A DNA stretch of 35,726 nucleotides, taken from NCBI GenBank assembly GCA_035552775.1, contig DASZKW010000015.1, positions 1-35,726 on the forward strand, written 5' to 3'. The position numbers and the translations under genes are program-made. The stretch comes from DASZKW01 sp035552775. GTDB lineage: Bacteria > Actinomycetota > Acidimicrobiia > Acidimicrobiales > Palsa-688. Shown one piece after another: positions 22,974-31,038 of the stretch (position 1 is the stretch's first letter; every line of letters begins with the position of its first letter). The notes under the pieces were generated by a model, which saw nothing but the letters and a program-made list of their open reading frames with translations, was not told the DNA's origin and did no database searches.

Positions 22974-24656
22974 CTATCCGGCCGCCGGCCGCCGGCCGCC
23001 GGCCACCGGCCACCGGCACGCAGGGCGCCGAGCGGGGCCGGCGGCGTCTGGATGGGCCGCGGCCCACTCTGCTTCCTGCGCCCCGAGCCGGGTGGACGGG
23101 GGCGCGCCGACCCAGGGCCATATCTCGTCGGCGATCCGCCGCCAGTTCGCGGTGGCCCCGAGGCCGGCGAGCACGGCGTACAGGCCGAGGTTGATGCGCT
23201 GGAGGACCACGAACGGCGGCGGGACGTTGGCCCGCTTCACCACAGGGTCGCCGGCGTCGAAGAAGTGGCGCAGCGTCTCGGAGGCGTAGCTCGGGGAGAA
23301 CGTGACCGGTCCATCGGCCAGCACCAGCTCGTAGTACTGGCGGAAGTACGCGGTGACCTGCTCGTCGCTCAGATTGGGGTCGGGTAACAAGAACCCGGCG
23401 GACTCCACCGCCGAGCGGAAGGCGCGGGGGTCGGCGGTGGTGACGAGCGATTTGACCATCTCGGCCAACAGCGCGACTTCGCCGTCTGTGAACCACTTGA
23501 CCAGGCCGAAATCGAGGAATGTCACCCCGGCGCTCCCGTGGAACAGGTAATTGCCCGGGTGTGGGTCGCCGTTGAAGGCTTGCATTCGGTAGAGGCAGCC
23601 GAAGACGAAGCGGAATATGGCCTCGCCAGCCGTGTCGCGCTTTTGCTGGGGCCAGTCTCGTACCTCTTCGTAGTGCGCACCGTCAACCAGACCGGAGGTG
23701 AGCACCCGGGCGGTGGAGAGCTCGGCCACCACGGGGGGGACATGGATGAACGGATGGTCGACGAAGCGGTCCGCGAAGGTCTGCTGGTTGGCTGCCTCGA
23801 GCTCGTAGTCGAGTTCTTCCACCACCCTGTCACGCAACTCCGCCGCCAGCGCCTCGGCGTCCAAGCCGGGGAACAGACGGTTGATCATGTTGAGCAGGCT
23901 GGCCCCGCTGTCGAGATCGGCGCGTATGGCGTCGTCCACGCCCGGGTACTGCACCTTCACCGCCACCGCTCGACCGTCGGCCGTGATGGCCCGGTGCACC
24001 TGGCCGATCGAGGCCGCGGCGATCGGCACCGGGTCCCACTCGGCGAAGATCGACTCCGGGCTCGCACCGAGCTCCGCTCGGACGACGGAAGCGGCCAGCT
24101 CGGGGGCCATAGGAGGGGTCTCGGCTTGCAGCGCAGCCAGCGAGTGGCGCACGTTCTCGGGCAGGCCCGCGTCGAGGTAGCTCGCCATCTGGCCGATCTT
24201 CATCCACGCCCCCTTCATGGACCCGAGTGTCTCGACGACCTCAGCAGTGGTGCGAAGCTGGCGCTGCACTCTCAACTCCTGGCGCCGGCCGGCGGAGGCG
24301 AAGACCTGTCGTGACGTAGACAGCGCCGCGCTGCGCCCGATCCGCGACGTCATCCGGGCCAGCTCCAGGTTCCGGGCGAACTTACCGGTGGTGCTCACCC
24401 CCACGGTGGTGGCCGCGCCAGCCATGGGCGCCGGGTGGTGGCCCAGCGGTGCGCCTGGTGGCGGTTTCTGGGTCTGCTCGGGGGGCGTGCTGAGCGGACG
24501 CGACGATGCGCTCAGCAGCTCCCGGCGGCGCCGGCCTGCCTTGCGGGCCAAGCGGGCGAAGACCGCCAGACCGCCGGCGATGGTCACGCCGGCCGCGGCC
24601 AGGCTCCCCTGGACGAGGCGCCGGTGGGACCGGCGCCACGATGGTCCGGTGTTCAA
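22974..24656 (-). CDS. ABC1/UbiB-family atypical kinase with N-terminal membrane segment
   Basis: ABC1/UbiB proteins are atypical kinase-like ATPases linked to lipid and quinone metabolism. This one has the KxGQ motif (GAWMKIGQMASYL), AVAVKVQYPG, EELDYELEA and the GDPHPGNYLFHGS/FLDFGLVKW catalytic pair. TTG 24656, 5 nt after the pyrophosphatase stop, gives 560 residues. The first ~77 codons keep about 87% G/C at third positions and include a hydrophobic helix plus an RKAGRRRR cluster, so they look coding. ATG 24425 would give a 483-residue protein without the helix. The C-terminal tail is low-complexity, made by a 7-bp repeat. Confidence 0.85.
   Translation of the reverse strand: MNTGPSWRRSHRRLVQGSLAAAGVTIAGGLAVFARLARKAGRRRRELLSASSRPLSTPPEQTQKPPPGAPLGHHPAPMAGAATTVGVSTTGKFARNLELARMTSRIGRSAALSTSRQVFASAGRRQELRVQRQLRTTAEVVETLGSMKGAWMKIGQMASYLDAGLPENVRHSLAALQAETPPMAPELAASVVRAELGASPESIFAEWDPVPIAAASIGQVHRAITADGRAVAVKVQYPGVDDAIRADLDSGASLLNMINRLFPGLDAEALAAELRDRVVEELDYELEAANQQTFADRFVDHPFIHVPPVVAELSTARVLTSGLVDGAHYEEVRDWPQQKRDTAGEAIFRFVFGCLYRMQAFNGDPHPGNYLFHGSAGVTFLDFGLVKWFTDGEVALLAEMVKSLVTTADPRAFRSAVESAGFLLPDPNLSDEQVTAYFRQYYELVLADGPVTFSPSYASETLRHFFDAGDPVVKRANVPPPFVVLQRINLGLYAVLAGLGATANWRRIADEIWPWVGAPPSTRLGAQEAEWAAAHPDAAGPARRPACRWPVAGGRRPAAG
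22981..23015 (+). repeat. 7-bp tandem repeat (GCCGCCG x3, GCCACCG x2)
   Basis: Five heptamers lie in the 3' end of the ABC1 gene. Seven is not a multiple of three, so unit changes would shift the frame at the extreme C-terminus only. Confidence 0.8.
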
Positions 24657-24661
24657 CGGAT

Positions 24662-25141
24662 TCAGCGCTCCCCGTGGCGGGACCGGGCGTCGGCGACGGC
24701 TTGCTCGGCGACCTGGCGTGGTTGCCAGCCGCCGGGCTGGGTGTCTTTCCCCGGTTCCAGCGCCTTGTAGATGGTGAAGAAGTGGGCGATCTCTGCCAGC
24801 TCGTGGTCGGGCACGTGCTCGAGCTCGGTCACGTGTTCCACCCGCGGGTCGGTGGCCGGCACGCACAGGAGCTTGGCGTCGCGGCCCTCTTCGTCCCGCA
24901 TGAGGAAAACCCCCACGGGGCGCGCCTTGATGTGGCAGCCCGGAAACGTCGGCTCCTCGAGAAGGACGAGGGCGTCGAGCGGGTCCCCGTCGAGAGCCAG
25001 CGTGTCGGGCACGTAGCCGTAGTCCGCGGGGTAACGGGTCGAGGTGAACAGCAGGCGGTCCAGCCAGATGGCACCGGAGGAGTCCGCTTCGTACTTGTTG
25101 CGGGTCCCTTTCGGGATCTCGACGATCACCTCGATCTGCAT
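24662..25141 (-). CDS. ppa: Inorganic pyrophosphatase (family I)
   Basis: The soluble family I enzyme hydrolyses pyrophosphate with Mg2+, driving biosynthesis forward. The 159-residue protein has MQIEVIVEIPKGTRNKYEAD at the N-terminus, YPADYGYVPDT and the signature DGDPLDALV with metal-binding aspartates. Length is typical. ATG 25141 gives the family's normal start; the frame extends upstream without conserved sequence. It is 48 nt after the BFN gene and 5 nt before the ABC1 TTG, so it probably belongs to one minus-strand operon. Confidence 0.96.
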   Translation of the reverse strand: MQIEVIVEIPKGTRNKYEADSSGAIWLDRLLFTSTRYPADYGYVPDTLALDGDPLDALVLLEEPTFPGCHIKARPVGVFLMRDEEGRDAKLLCVPATDPRVEHVTELEHVPDHELAEIAHFFTIYKALEPGKDTQPGGWQPRQVAEQAVADARSRHGER

Positions 25142-25189
25142 GGCCTGTTTAGTACCACGCACGAAGCCGGCCTGCCTCTTCGACACGCG

Positions 25190-25684
25190 TCACCCGCTGT
25201 CGGGCAGCTGTGGCGGCTGTGGGGCCGGCGGCTGTGGGGCCGGCGGCTTGGTGCCGTCGGCCAGCCTTCCCGCCGCGGCCAGCACCTCCTCGTCGGCGAA
25301 GATCTCGGCCCCGTGGGCACGCAGCGCCAGGGCGACGGCATCGGAGGGGCGGCAGCTGATCGTCCGTCGTTGACCGGCGTGCTCCAACTCGATCGCGGCG
25401 AAGAAGTGGCGCTCCTGCTCTACAGCGGTGATCACTGCCCTGTCGATGCGCCCCTCCAGCAGTGCGATCGCGGACACGAACAGGTCCCAGGTCGACGGCC
25501 GTACGGGAAGCGTGGCATGCCAGGCGGCGTAGATGGCCCTGGCTTCCGGCTGAGCCATGATTATCCGCAGCGTCCTGTGCGGTTCGCCCTCCTCGCGCAG
25601 GACCATCATGCCGGCTTCGACCCCGAGACCAGACGGGACGGCCGTGCGAACCTCGGCCACCGCAACCCTGGCGAGCTCAGCCAC
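25190..25684 (-). CDS. Bifunctional nuclease (BFN, DUF151) domain protein
   Basis: The 164-residue protein carries the BFN/DUF151 domain, for which DNase and RNase activity has been reported in related proteins. Landmarks are PVRPSTWDLFVSAIALLEG, AVITAVEQERHFFAAIELE and CRPSDAVALALRAHG. A Pro/Gln tail (PPAPQPPAPQPP) comes from a 15-bp direct repeat. GTG 25684 is chosen because it is preceded by TAACGT with 7 nt spacing. It sits between ppa and a ComFC-like gene, with independent promoter potential. Confidence 0.88.
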   Translation of the reverse strand: MAELARVAVAEVRTAVPSGLGVEAGMMVLREEGEPHRTLRIIMAQPEARAIYAAWHATLPVRPSTWDLFVSAIALLEGRIDRAVITAVEQERHFFAAIELEHAGQRRTISCRPSDAVALALRAHGAEIFADEEVLAAAGRLADGTKPPAPQPPAPQPPQLPDSG

Positions 25685-25691
25685 CGCGCCG

Positions 25692-25697
25692 ACGTTA
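25692..25697 (-). promoter_or_regulatory. Putative -10 for the BFN gene
   Basis: TAACGT on the minus strand ends 7 nt before GTG 25684. Confidence 0.4.
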
Positions 25698-25713
25698 CTG
25701 ATCCGGTGCTGAT

Positions 25714-26481
25714 CTACCGGGCACGTGCTGGCGGCCCCGGTGGCCCGTGCCACGGCGGGCGAGCCAGCACCAGCCCAGCCACCTCGGCCGCCCCCGCCAG
25801 GCGCAACGCCCTCGACACCTCGTTCAACGAACTTCCCTCGGTGAGCACGTCGTCGACGGCGAGCACCCGCGCCCCTTCGACCGCGCCCGGATCGGCGACC
25901 CGCAGCGACCGGCGCAGCGGCCCCTGGGCGGCGCGTTCGCGCGCCCAGCGGGAGCGCCCGCTCATCGGCTCTGTCTCGGTCACCTTTTGCAGCGCGCCGG
26001 GGGCGACATGCCAACAGCCGGCCTCGAGCTCGGCCAGGTGGTCGACCACCAGGGCGATGTGGTCCCAGCCGCGACGCGCACCAGGGCCGACGTAGCCCGG
26101 CATGCCGACCACCAGGTCGAACTCCTCGAACCAGGTGGGGTGACCGTCCAGGTAGCCGGCCAGCAGACGGGCGAACACCCCGGCCCACCACCGCTCGTTG
26201 CGGTACTTGTAGTCGACTATCGCCCGGCGCAAGGCCCCTTCGTAACCGCCGACCGCGAATACCACCGAGAATGCCCGGTCGGCCCGGCCGCACCACCGGT
26301 TGGCGCACTCACCGCCGGCGGGGAGGCCCTGGCCGCACACCGCACAGAACCGCCCGGCGACGGGTCCGCCGGTCGAGCGCCCGTAGCACCGAAGGCAGAC
26401 CCCCGCCCGGTCGAGGTGGCGCAGCGTACAGCGCCGGCAGCCGGGGAAACCGACAGGTACCGCCGGGTCGCCGCTCGCCAT
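25714..26481 (-). CDS. ComFC-like phosphoribosyltransferase-fold protein
   Basis: This 255-residue protein begins with cysteine pairs of a zinc-ribbon type (CRRC, CLRC, CAVC, then a Cys/Trp-rich stretch). It continues as a phosphoribosyltransferase fold with VLAVDDVLTEGSSL, the phosphate-binding loop. This is the layout of ComFC/GntX proteins involved in DNA uptake or related DNA metabolism. ATG 26481 follows a GAGGAG ribosome site; longer starts extend into the repeat region. No other competence genes are in the window. Confidence 0.88.
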   Translation of the reverse strand: MASGDPAVPVGFPGCRRCTLRHLDRAGVCLRCYGRSTGGPVAGRFCAVCGQGLPAGGECANRWCGRADRAFSVVFAVGGYEGALRRAIVDYKYRNERWWAGVFARLLAGYLDGHPTWFEEFDLVVGMPGYVGPGARRGWDHIALVVDHLAELEAGCWHVAPGALQKVTETEPMSGRSRWARERAAQGPLRRSLRVADPGAVEGARVLAVDDVLTEGSSLNEVSRALRLAGAAEVAGLVLARPPWHGPPGPPARAR

Positions 26482-26610
26482 GCCGTCTCCTCGTCGCCGA
26501 CGTCTGCGGAGCACGGCTTGGGGCACCGGGCGAGCCCGGCTCCATCCTGCCACGCCGGCGGGAGTGTTTGCGTTGGGCGCTCGACCCGGCGTCAGGGACC
26601 CCGGCCCCCG

Positions 26611-26736
26611 GAGCGGTGGGCGGTGGAGCCCCCCGGAGCGGTGGGCGGTGGAGCCCCCCGGGCGGTGGGCGGTGGAGCCCCCCCGGAGCGGTGGGCGGTG
26701 GAGCCCCCCGGAGCGGTGGGCGGTGGAGCCCCCCCG
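26611..26736 (+). repeat. 25-bp tandem repeat, five copies
   Basis: Copies start at 26611, 26636, 26661, 26686 and 26711, each reading GAGCGGTGGGCGGTGGAGCC and then a C run and G. Copy 3 lacks the A, and C-run length varies by one. There are no spacers, so this is not CRISPR. Confidence 0.9.
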
Positions 26737-26743
26737 GCCCGCC

Positions 26744-26794
26744 CATTCTGGGGACGCAAAAGGAGACTATTTCTCGGTTTGCGTCCCCAGAATG
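26744..26794. repeat. Perfect 17-bp inverted repeat (REP/MITE-like hairpin)
   Basis: CATTCTGGGGACGCAAA at 26744-26760 is the exact reverse complement of 26778-26794. The 17-nt centre can add a 4-bp GAGA/TCTC stem with a 5-nt loop. The hairpin is far stronger than needed for a terminator and has no T-run. It begins 7 nt after the tandem repeat. Confidence 0.85.
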
Positions 26795-26844
26795 AGCCGT
26801 GTCGCGTCCATGAGGGGGGCGAACGCCCCAACTCGAGGCACCGA

Positions 26845-26935
26845 CAGCGCTAGCCGGCCCCCAGCGCTAGCCGGCCCGCAGCCCTAGCCGGACCACACCG
26901 TTAGCCGGCGCCGGCCCCCAGCGCTAGCCGGCGCC
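26845..26935 (-). repeat. GCCGGCTAG-type repeats behind valS
   Basis: On the minus strand, GGCTAG or GGCTAA followed by a GCTG-like tail recurs about five times, starting with the valS stop codon itself. Unit spacing varies from about 16 to 25 nt. Confidence 0.7.
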
Positions 26936-29665
26936 GAGCTCCACCTCCACGGAGGCGCCGGCCTGGCCCACCTCCACCCAGTCGATCTCGGCCACGCTCC
27001 CCGCTTGGCGGAGGTCGTCCTCGCTGGCCCGCAACAAGGCGATGCGCTCGGCGGTGTCGCGCACGGTGAGCAGGGCCACCGGGGCACGCTGGGAGCGGCC
27101 GGCGCCGGTCTTGGCCCGGCGGATCTCCTTGAGCAGCCAGCTGGCGGCGGCATAGACGGACGGTCCGCCGCCGGCTCCACCGGGCTCGCCGGCGCCACCG
27201 GCCTCGCCGCCCTCGCCGGCGCCACCGGCCTCGCCGCCGTCGCCGGCGGCGAACTCGGCGGCAGTCGGCCAAGGTGCCCGGTGCACCGAGGCAGGGTGCC
27301 ACCACGACCACACTTCTTCGCTGACAAAGGGCAGGAATGGGGCAAAAAGGCGCAGAAGCACCGACAGCGCCGTGGTCAGCGTGGCTCGCGCCGAGGCAGC
27401 CCGTCGGGAGCCGAGGTCGCCGTAGGCCCGGCGCTTGACCAGCTCGACGTAGTTGTCGCAGAACTCCCAGAAGAACGACTCGGTGCGCTCCAGGGCGCGG
27501 GTGTAGTCGTAGGCCTCGAACGCCGCCGTCGCCTCGTCGACCAGCCGGCTCAGCCCGCCGAGCACCGCCCGGTCAACGGCCTCCCCGGCATCGCCGGGCG
27601 TCACCGCCGGCCCCGCCTCCCCGCCGGCCGCCGGCCCGCCGGCGCCGGCCAGGTCGAGTCCCCGCGGCCCGAGGACGAACTGGGACGCGTTGAGGATCTT
27701 GATGGCCAGCTTGCGTCCCACCTTCATCTGGCCCTCGTCGAAGGCGGTGTCGGTGCCAGGGCGCCCGCTGGCCGCCCAGTAGCGCACGGCGTCCGATCCG
27801 TACTCCTCGAGCAGCGCCATGGGGGTGACCACGTTGCCCTTGGATTTCGACATCTTCTTGCGGTCGGGATCGAGGATCCACCCCGAGAGCACGGCGTTGC
27901 GCCAAGGGAGCTGGTCGTGCTCGAGCTGGGAGCGGACCACGGTGGAAAACAGCCAGGTCCGGATGATGTCGTGGCCCTGGGGCCGCAGGTCCATCGGGAA
28001 CAGGCGGCCGAACAGGTCGGGATCGTCCTCCCAGCCCCCGGCGATCTGGGGGGTGAGCGAGGACGTGGCCCAGGTGTCCATGACGTCGGGGTCGGCGACG
28101 AAGCCGCCGGGGACGCCGCGCTGCGAATCCGAGAACCCGTCGGGAACGTCGGTGGTGGGATCGACCGGAAGGCGGTCCTCGCTCGGCACCAGCGCCGCCG
28201 AGTAGTCGGGCTCCCCGCTGTCGCCCACCCGGTACCACAGGGGGAACGGGATCCCGAAGAAGCGCTGGCGGCTGATCAGCCAGTCCCCGGTGAGCCCCTC
28301 CACCCAGTTCTGGAAGCGGGCCTGCATGAACGGCGGATGCCACTTCAGCTCCCGGCCCCGCGCCGCCAGCACGTCGCGCTGCGCCAGGGTGCGGATGAAC
28401 CACTGGCGGCTGGTCACGATCTCGAGGGGGCGTTCGCCGTTCTCGTAGAACTTCACCGGGTGGGTGATGGCCCGGGGCTCACCGCGCAGCTCCCCCGACT
28501 CGCCCAGCAGCTCGACCATGCGGCGCTGGGCCTGGCGCACGGTGCGCCCGGCCAGCTCGGCCTCGTAGATCGCGGCGCCGGCCGGCGCCATACCAGGCGG
28601 AGCGGAGCCCACCAGGCGCCCGTCGCGCCCGATGACCGAGCGCACCGGCAGGCCAAGGTCGCGCCACCACACGATGTCGGTGACGTCGCCGAAGGTGCAG
28701 ATCATGGCGATCCCCGTGCCCTTGTCGGGGTCGGCGAGCGGGTGGGCGACGACGGGGACCTCGACGCCGAAGATCGGGGTGGTCACCACCGTGTCGAACA
28801 TCGCCTGGTAGCGACCGTCGTCGGGGTGGGCGACGACGGCGACGCACGCGGGCAGCAGTTCGGGGCGGGTGGTGTCGATCAACAACTCGCCGGCCGCTGA
28901 CTGAGACCCGACCCCGGACGCGCCCCCGACCCCGCCGCCGCCACCTGACCCCGACCCGGCATGGAACACGAGGCGGTGGTACGCCCCCGCCACCTCCTTG
29001 TCCACCAGCTCCGCCTGGGCGACGGCGGTGCGGAAGTCGATGTCCCACAGGGTCGGCGCCTCCGCGGTGTAGGCCTGGTCGCGCGCCAGGAGGCGTAGGA
29101 ACGCCCGCTGCGACGCCCGCCGGGCCCGTCCCCCCGCCGTGGTGTAGGTCTGGGTCCAGTCGACCGAAAGGCCGAGGTAGCGCCACGTCGCTTCGAACAC
29201 TTGCTCGTCAGAAGCGGTCAGGCGCTCGCACAGTTCCACGAAGTTGGGGCGTGACACCCCCACGGGATGGTCACCCTTCTTGGCGTCACCGGTCGCCGGC
29301 GGTGTGAAGCCGGGCGTGTAGGGCAGCGACGGGTCGCAGCGGACATTGAAGTAGTTCTGCACCCGGCGTTCCGTCGGCAGCCCGTTGTCGTCCCAGCCCA
29401 TCGGGTAGAAGACGTGGAAGCCTCGCATCCGCTTGAAGCGGGCCATCGTGTCGGTGTGGGTGTACGAAAAGGCGTGGCCGACGTGCAGCGACCCGCTGAC
29501 CGTCGGCGGCGGGGTGTCGATGGCGTAGACCTGGTCGCGCCCCGCCGATCGGTCGAAGCGGTAGGTGCCCTGCGCCTCCCAACGGGCGCTCCACTTGGAT
29601 TCGAGCCCGTCGAGCGACGGTTTGGCGGGGATGTCCGCTTTCGTTTCCGGAAGGTCGGGGGCCAC
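26924..29665 (-). CDS. valS: Valyl-tRNA synthetase
   Basis: This class I synthetase charges tRNA-Val. The 913-residue protein has the HIGH motif as HVGH (GSLHVGHAFSYTHTD), then MGWDDNGLPTERRVQNYFN, the large editing domain, and KMSKSKGNVV for adenylate formation. The C-terminal end is short, without the coiled-coil arm of many bacterial ValRS. A Gly/Ala/Glu linker (GGEAGGAGEGGEAGGAGEPG) interrupts the region after the anticodon-binding domain and comes from a repeat near 27171-27243. GTG 29665 is supported by TACCGT 9 nt upstream. It is divergent from cysS with 20 bp between starts. Confidence 0.97.
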   Translation of the reverse strand: MAPDLPETKADIPAKPSLDGLESKWSARWEAQGTYRFDRSAGRDQVYAIDTPPPTVSGSLHVGHAFSYTHTDTMARFKRMRGFHVFYPMGWDDNGLPTERRVQNYFNVRCDPSLPYTPGFTPPATGDAKKGDHPVGVSRPNFVELCERLTASDEQVFEATWRYLGLSVDWTQTYTTAGGRARRASQRAFLRLLARDQAYTAEAPTLWDIDFRTAVAQAELVDKEVAGAYHRLVFHAGSGSGGGGGVGGASGVGSQSAAGELLIDTTRPELLPACVAVVAHPDDGRYQAMFDTVVTTPIFGVEVPVVAHPLADPDKGTGIAMICTFGDVTDIVWWRDLGLPVRSVIGRDGRLVGSAPPGMAPAGAAIYEAELAGRTVRQAQRRMVELLGESGELRGEPRAITHPVKFYENGERPLEIVTSRQWFIRTLAQRDVLAARGRELKWHPPFMQARFQNWVEGLTGDWLISRQRFFGIPFPLWYRVGDSGEPDYSAALVPSEDRLPVDPTTDVPDGFSDSQRGVPGGFVADPDVMDTWATSSLTPQIAGGWEDDPDLFGRLFPMDLRPQGHDIIRTWLFSTVVRSQLEHDQLPWRNAVLSGWILDPDRKKMSKSKGNVVTPMALLEEYGSDAVRYWAASGRPGTDTAFDEGQMKVGRKLAIKILNASQFVLGPRGLDLAGAGGPAAGGEAGPAVTPGDAGEAVDRAVLGGLSRLVDEATAAFEAYDYTRALERTESFFWEFCDNYVELVKRRAYGDLGSRRAASARATLTTALSVLLRLFAPFLPFVSEEVWSWWHPASVHRAPWPTAAEFAAGDGGEAGGAGEGGEAGGAGEPGGAGGGPSVYAAASWLLKEIRRAKTGAGRSQRAPVALLTVRDTAERIALLRASEDDLRQAGSVAEIDWVEVGQAGASVEVELGAG

Positions 29666-29673
29666 AGTGCCGC

Positions 29674-29680
29674 TACGGTA
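29674..29680. promoter_or_regulatory. Symmetric -10 shared by valS and cysS
   Basis: TACGGTA. On plus, TACGGT (29674-29679) ends 6 nt before the cysS GTG. On minus, TACCGT (29680-29675) ends 9 nt before the valS GTG. Spacings match the other symmetric site at 14148-14154. Confidence 0.55.
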
Positions 29681-29685
29681 CTGGC

Positions 29686-31038
29686 GTGCTGCGCCTGTTC
29701 GACACCGGATTGGGGAGGGTGACCGACCTCGACCTGCGCCACGCCGGGCAGGTGTCGATGTACGTGTGCGGGGCCACGGTCTACGGGGAGCCCCACATCG
29801 GCCACGGCCGTTTCAGCCTGGTCTGGGACGTGATCCGGCGCTACCTGACCTGGAGCGGCTTCGAGGTGCGCTTCGTGTCCAACGTCACCGACATCGACGA
29901 CAAGATCATCGCCCGGGCGGCGACCGAAGGGCGCAGCGCCGGCGAGGTGGCGGCCGCCTACGAGGCGCTGTGGTGGGAGGCGATGGCACGCATGGGCGTG
30001 GACCGGCCCGACGACATCCCACACGCCACCGGGTACATCGGCGACATGGTGGCCCTGATTGCCGACCTGGTGGGGCGGGGCCACGCCTACGAGGGCGGCG
30101 ACGGCGTCTACTTCGCGACGGGGTCGATCGACGGTTACGGCCTCCTGGCCCGCCAGTCCCTCGACTCGTTGCGCGCCGGCGCCCGGGTGGACGTCGGCGA
30201 TGAGGCGGGCAAGCGGTCGCCGCTCGACTTCGCCCTCTGGAAGCTGGCCAAGCCGGGTGAGCCGTGGTGGCCGTCGCCGTGGGGGGACGGCCGCCCGGGC
30301 TGGCACACCGAGTGCGTGGTGATGGCGCTCGATCTGCTGGGCGACGGGTTCGACCTGCACGGCGGCGGCAACGACCTGGCCTTCCCCCACCACGAGAACG
30401 AGCGGGCCCAGGCCGTCGGGGTCGGGCGCGCCTTCGCCCGCCACTGGGTCCACTCGGGCATGGTGGAATCGAGGGGAGGGGAAAAGATGAGCAAGTCGCT
30501 GGGTAACGCCTTGTCCCTGGTCGACCTGCTCGATGCCCACGATCCGAGGGCCCTGCGCCTGCTGGTCCTTCAATCGCACTATCGCGGTCCGATGACGGTG
30601 AGCGAGGACAACCTGTCGGCGGCGGACGAGGCCCTGCGCCGCCTCGACACCTTTGAACGGGACTTCACCGGCGCCCGGGGAGCGACCGCCGACGCGGGTG
30701 CCGTGGCCCGCTTCCGGGACCGCATGGACAACGACCTGGACACCCCGGGGGCATCCGGCGAGCTGTTCGACCTGGTCAAGGCGGCGAGGGCGGCCGAGGA
30801 GGATCGGGCCACGGCCCTGGCCGCGGCCGTGTTCGAGCTGGGGGAGGGAGCCCTCGGGCTGACCCTTGGTAGCGGCCCCCCCGAGGAGGTCCCGGCCGAC
30901 GTGGCCGCCAAGGCGCGCGAGCGTGACGAGGCCCGGGCCCGGCGGGACTGGGCGAGCGCCGACCAGATCCGAGACGAGCTCGTCGCTGGCGGCTGGATCG
31001 TCGAGGACGGCGCCGGCGGTACCACCATCCGGCGGTGA
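29686..31038 (+). CDS. cysS: Cysteinyl-tRNA synthetase
   Basis: CysRS charges tRNA-Cys. The 450-residue enzyme has Cys28 in MYVCGATVYG, the HIGH motif in PHIGH (36-40), the zinc-site CVV with GGGNDLAFPHHENE, and KMSKSLGNAL. The C-terminal domain is complete (DEARARRDWASADQIRDELV), which rules out the shorter mycothiol ligase MshC. GTG 29686 lies 6 nt behind TACGGT. The stop overlaps the thioesterase start by 4 nt (GTGA), so the two are one transcription unit. Confidence 0.96.
   Translation: MLRLFDTGLGRVTDLDLRHAGQVSMYVCGATVYGEPHIGHGRFSLVWDVIRRYLTWSGFEVRFVSNVTDIDDKIIARAATEGRSAGEVAAAYEALWWEAMARMGVDRPDDIPHATGYIGDMVALIADLVGRGHAYEGGDGVYFATGSIDGYGLLARQSLDSLRAGARVDVGDEAGKRSPLDFALWKLAKPGEPWWPSPWGDGRPGWHTECVVMALDLLGDGFDLHGGGNDLAFPHHENERAQAVGVGRAFARHWVHSGMVESRGGEKMSKSLGNALSLVDLLDAHDPRALRLLVLQSHYRGPMTVSEDNLSAADEALRRLDTFERDFTGARGATADAGAVARFRDRMDNDLDTPGASGELFDLVKAARAAEEDRATALAAAVFELGEGALGLTLGSGPPEEVPADVAAKARERDEARARRDWASADQIRDELVAGGWIVEDGAGGTTIRR

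Larger units (their letters stand above)
26482..26923. other. 442-bp gene-free spacer rich in repeats
   Basis: No convincing gene is present. It holds a 25-bp tandem repeat, a long inverted repeat and a GCCGGCTAG-type repeat that trails valS. Reading frames here are repeat translations. Confidence 0.8.

Noticed and set aside
26611..26736. Possible CRISPR array
   Set aside because: The 25-bp units are directly contiguous with no unique spacers, and no cas gene is near.
26744..26794. Rho-independent terminator
   Set aside because: The hairpin is long enough but no T-run follows on either strand, and it lies about 130 nt beyond the valS stop.
27005..28900. 631-codon plus-strand frame opposite valS
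   Set aside because: It mirrors valS codon bias and has no recognisable domain.
29686..31038. Mycothiol ligase MshC instead of CysRS
   Set aside because: The C-terminal domain typical of CysRS is present and complete; MshC lacks it.
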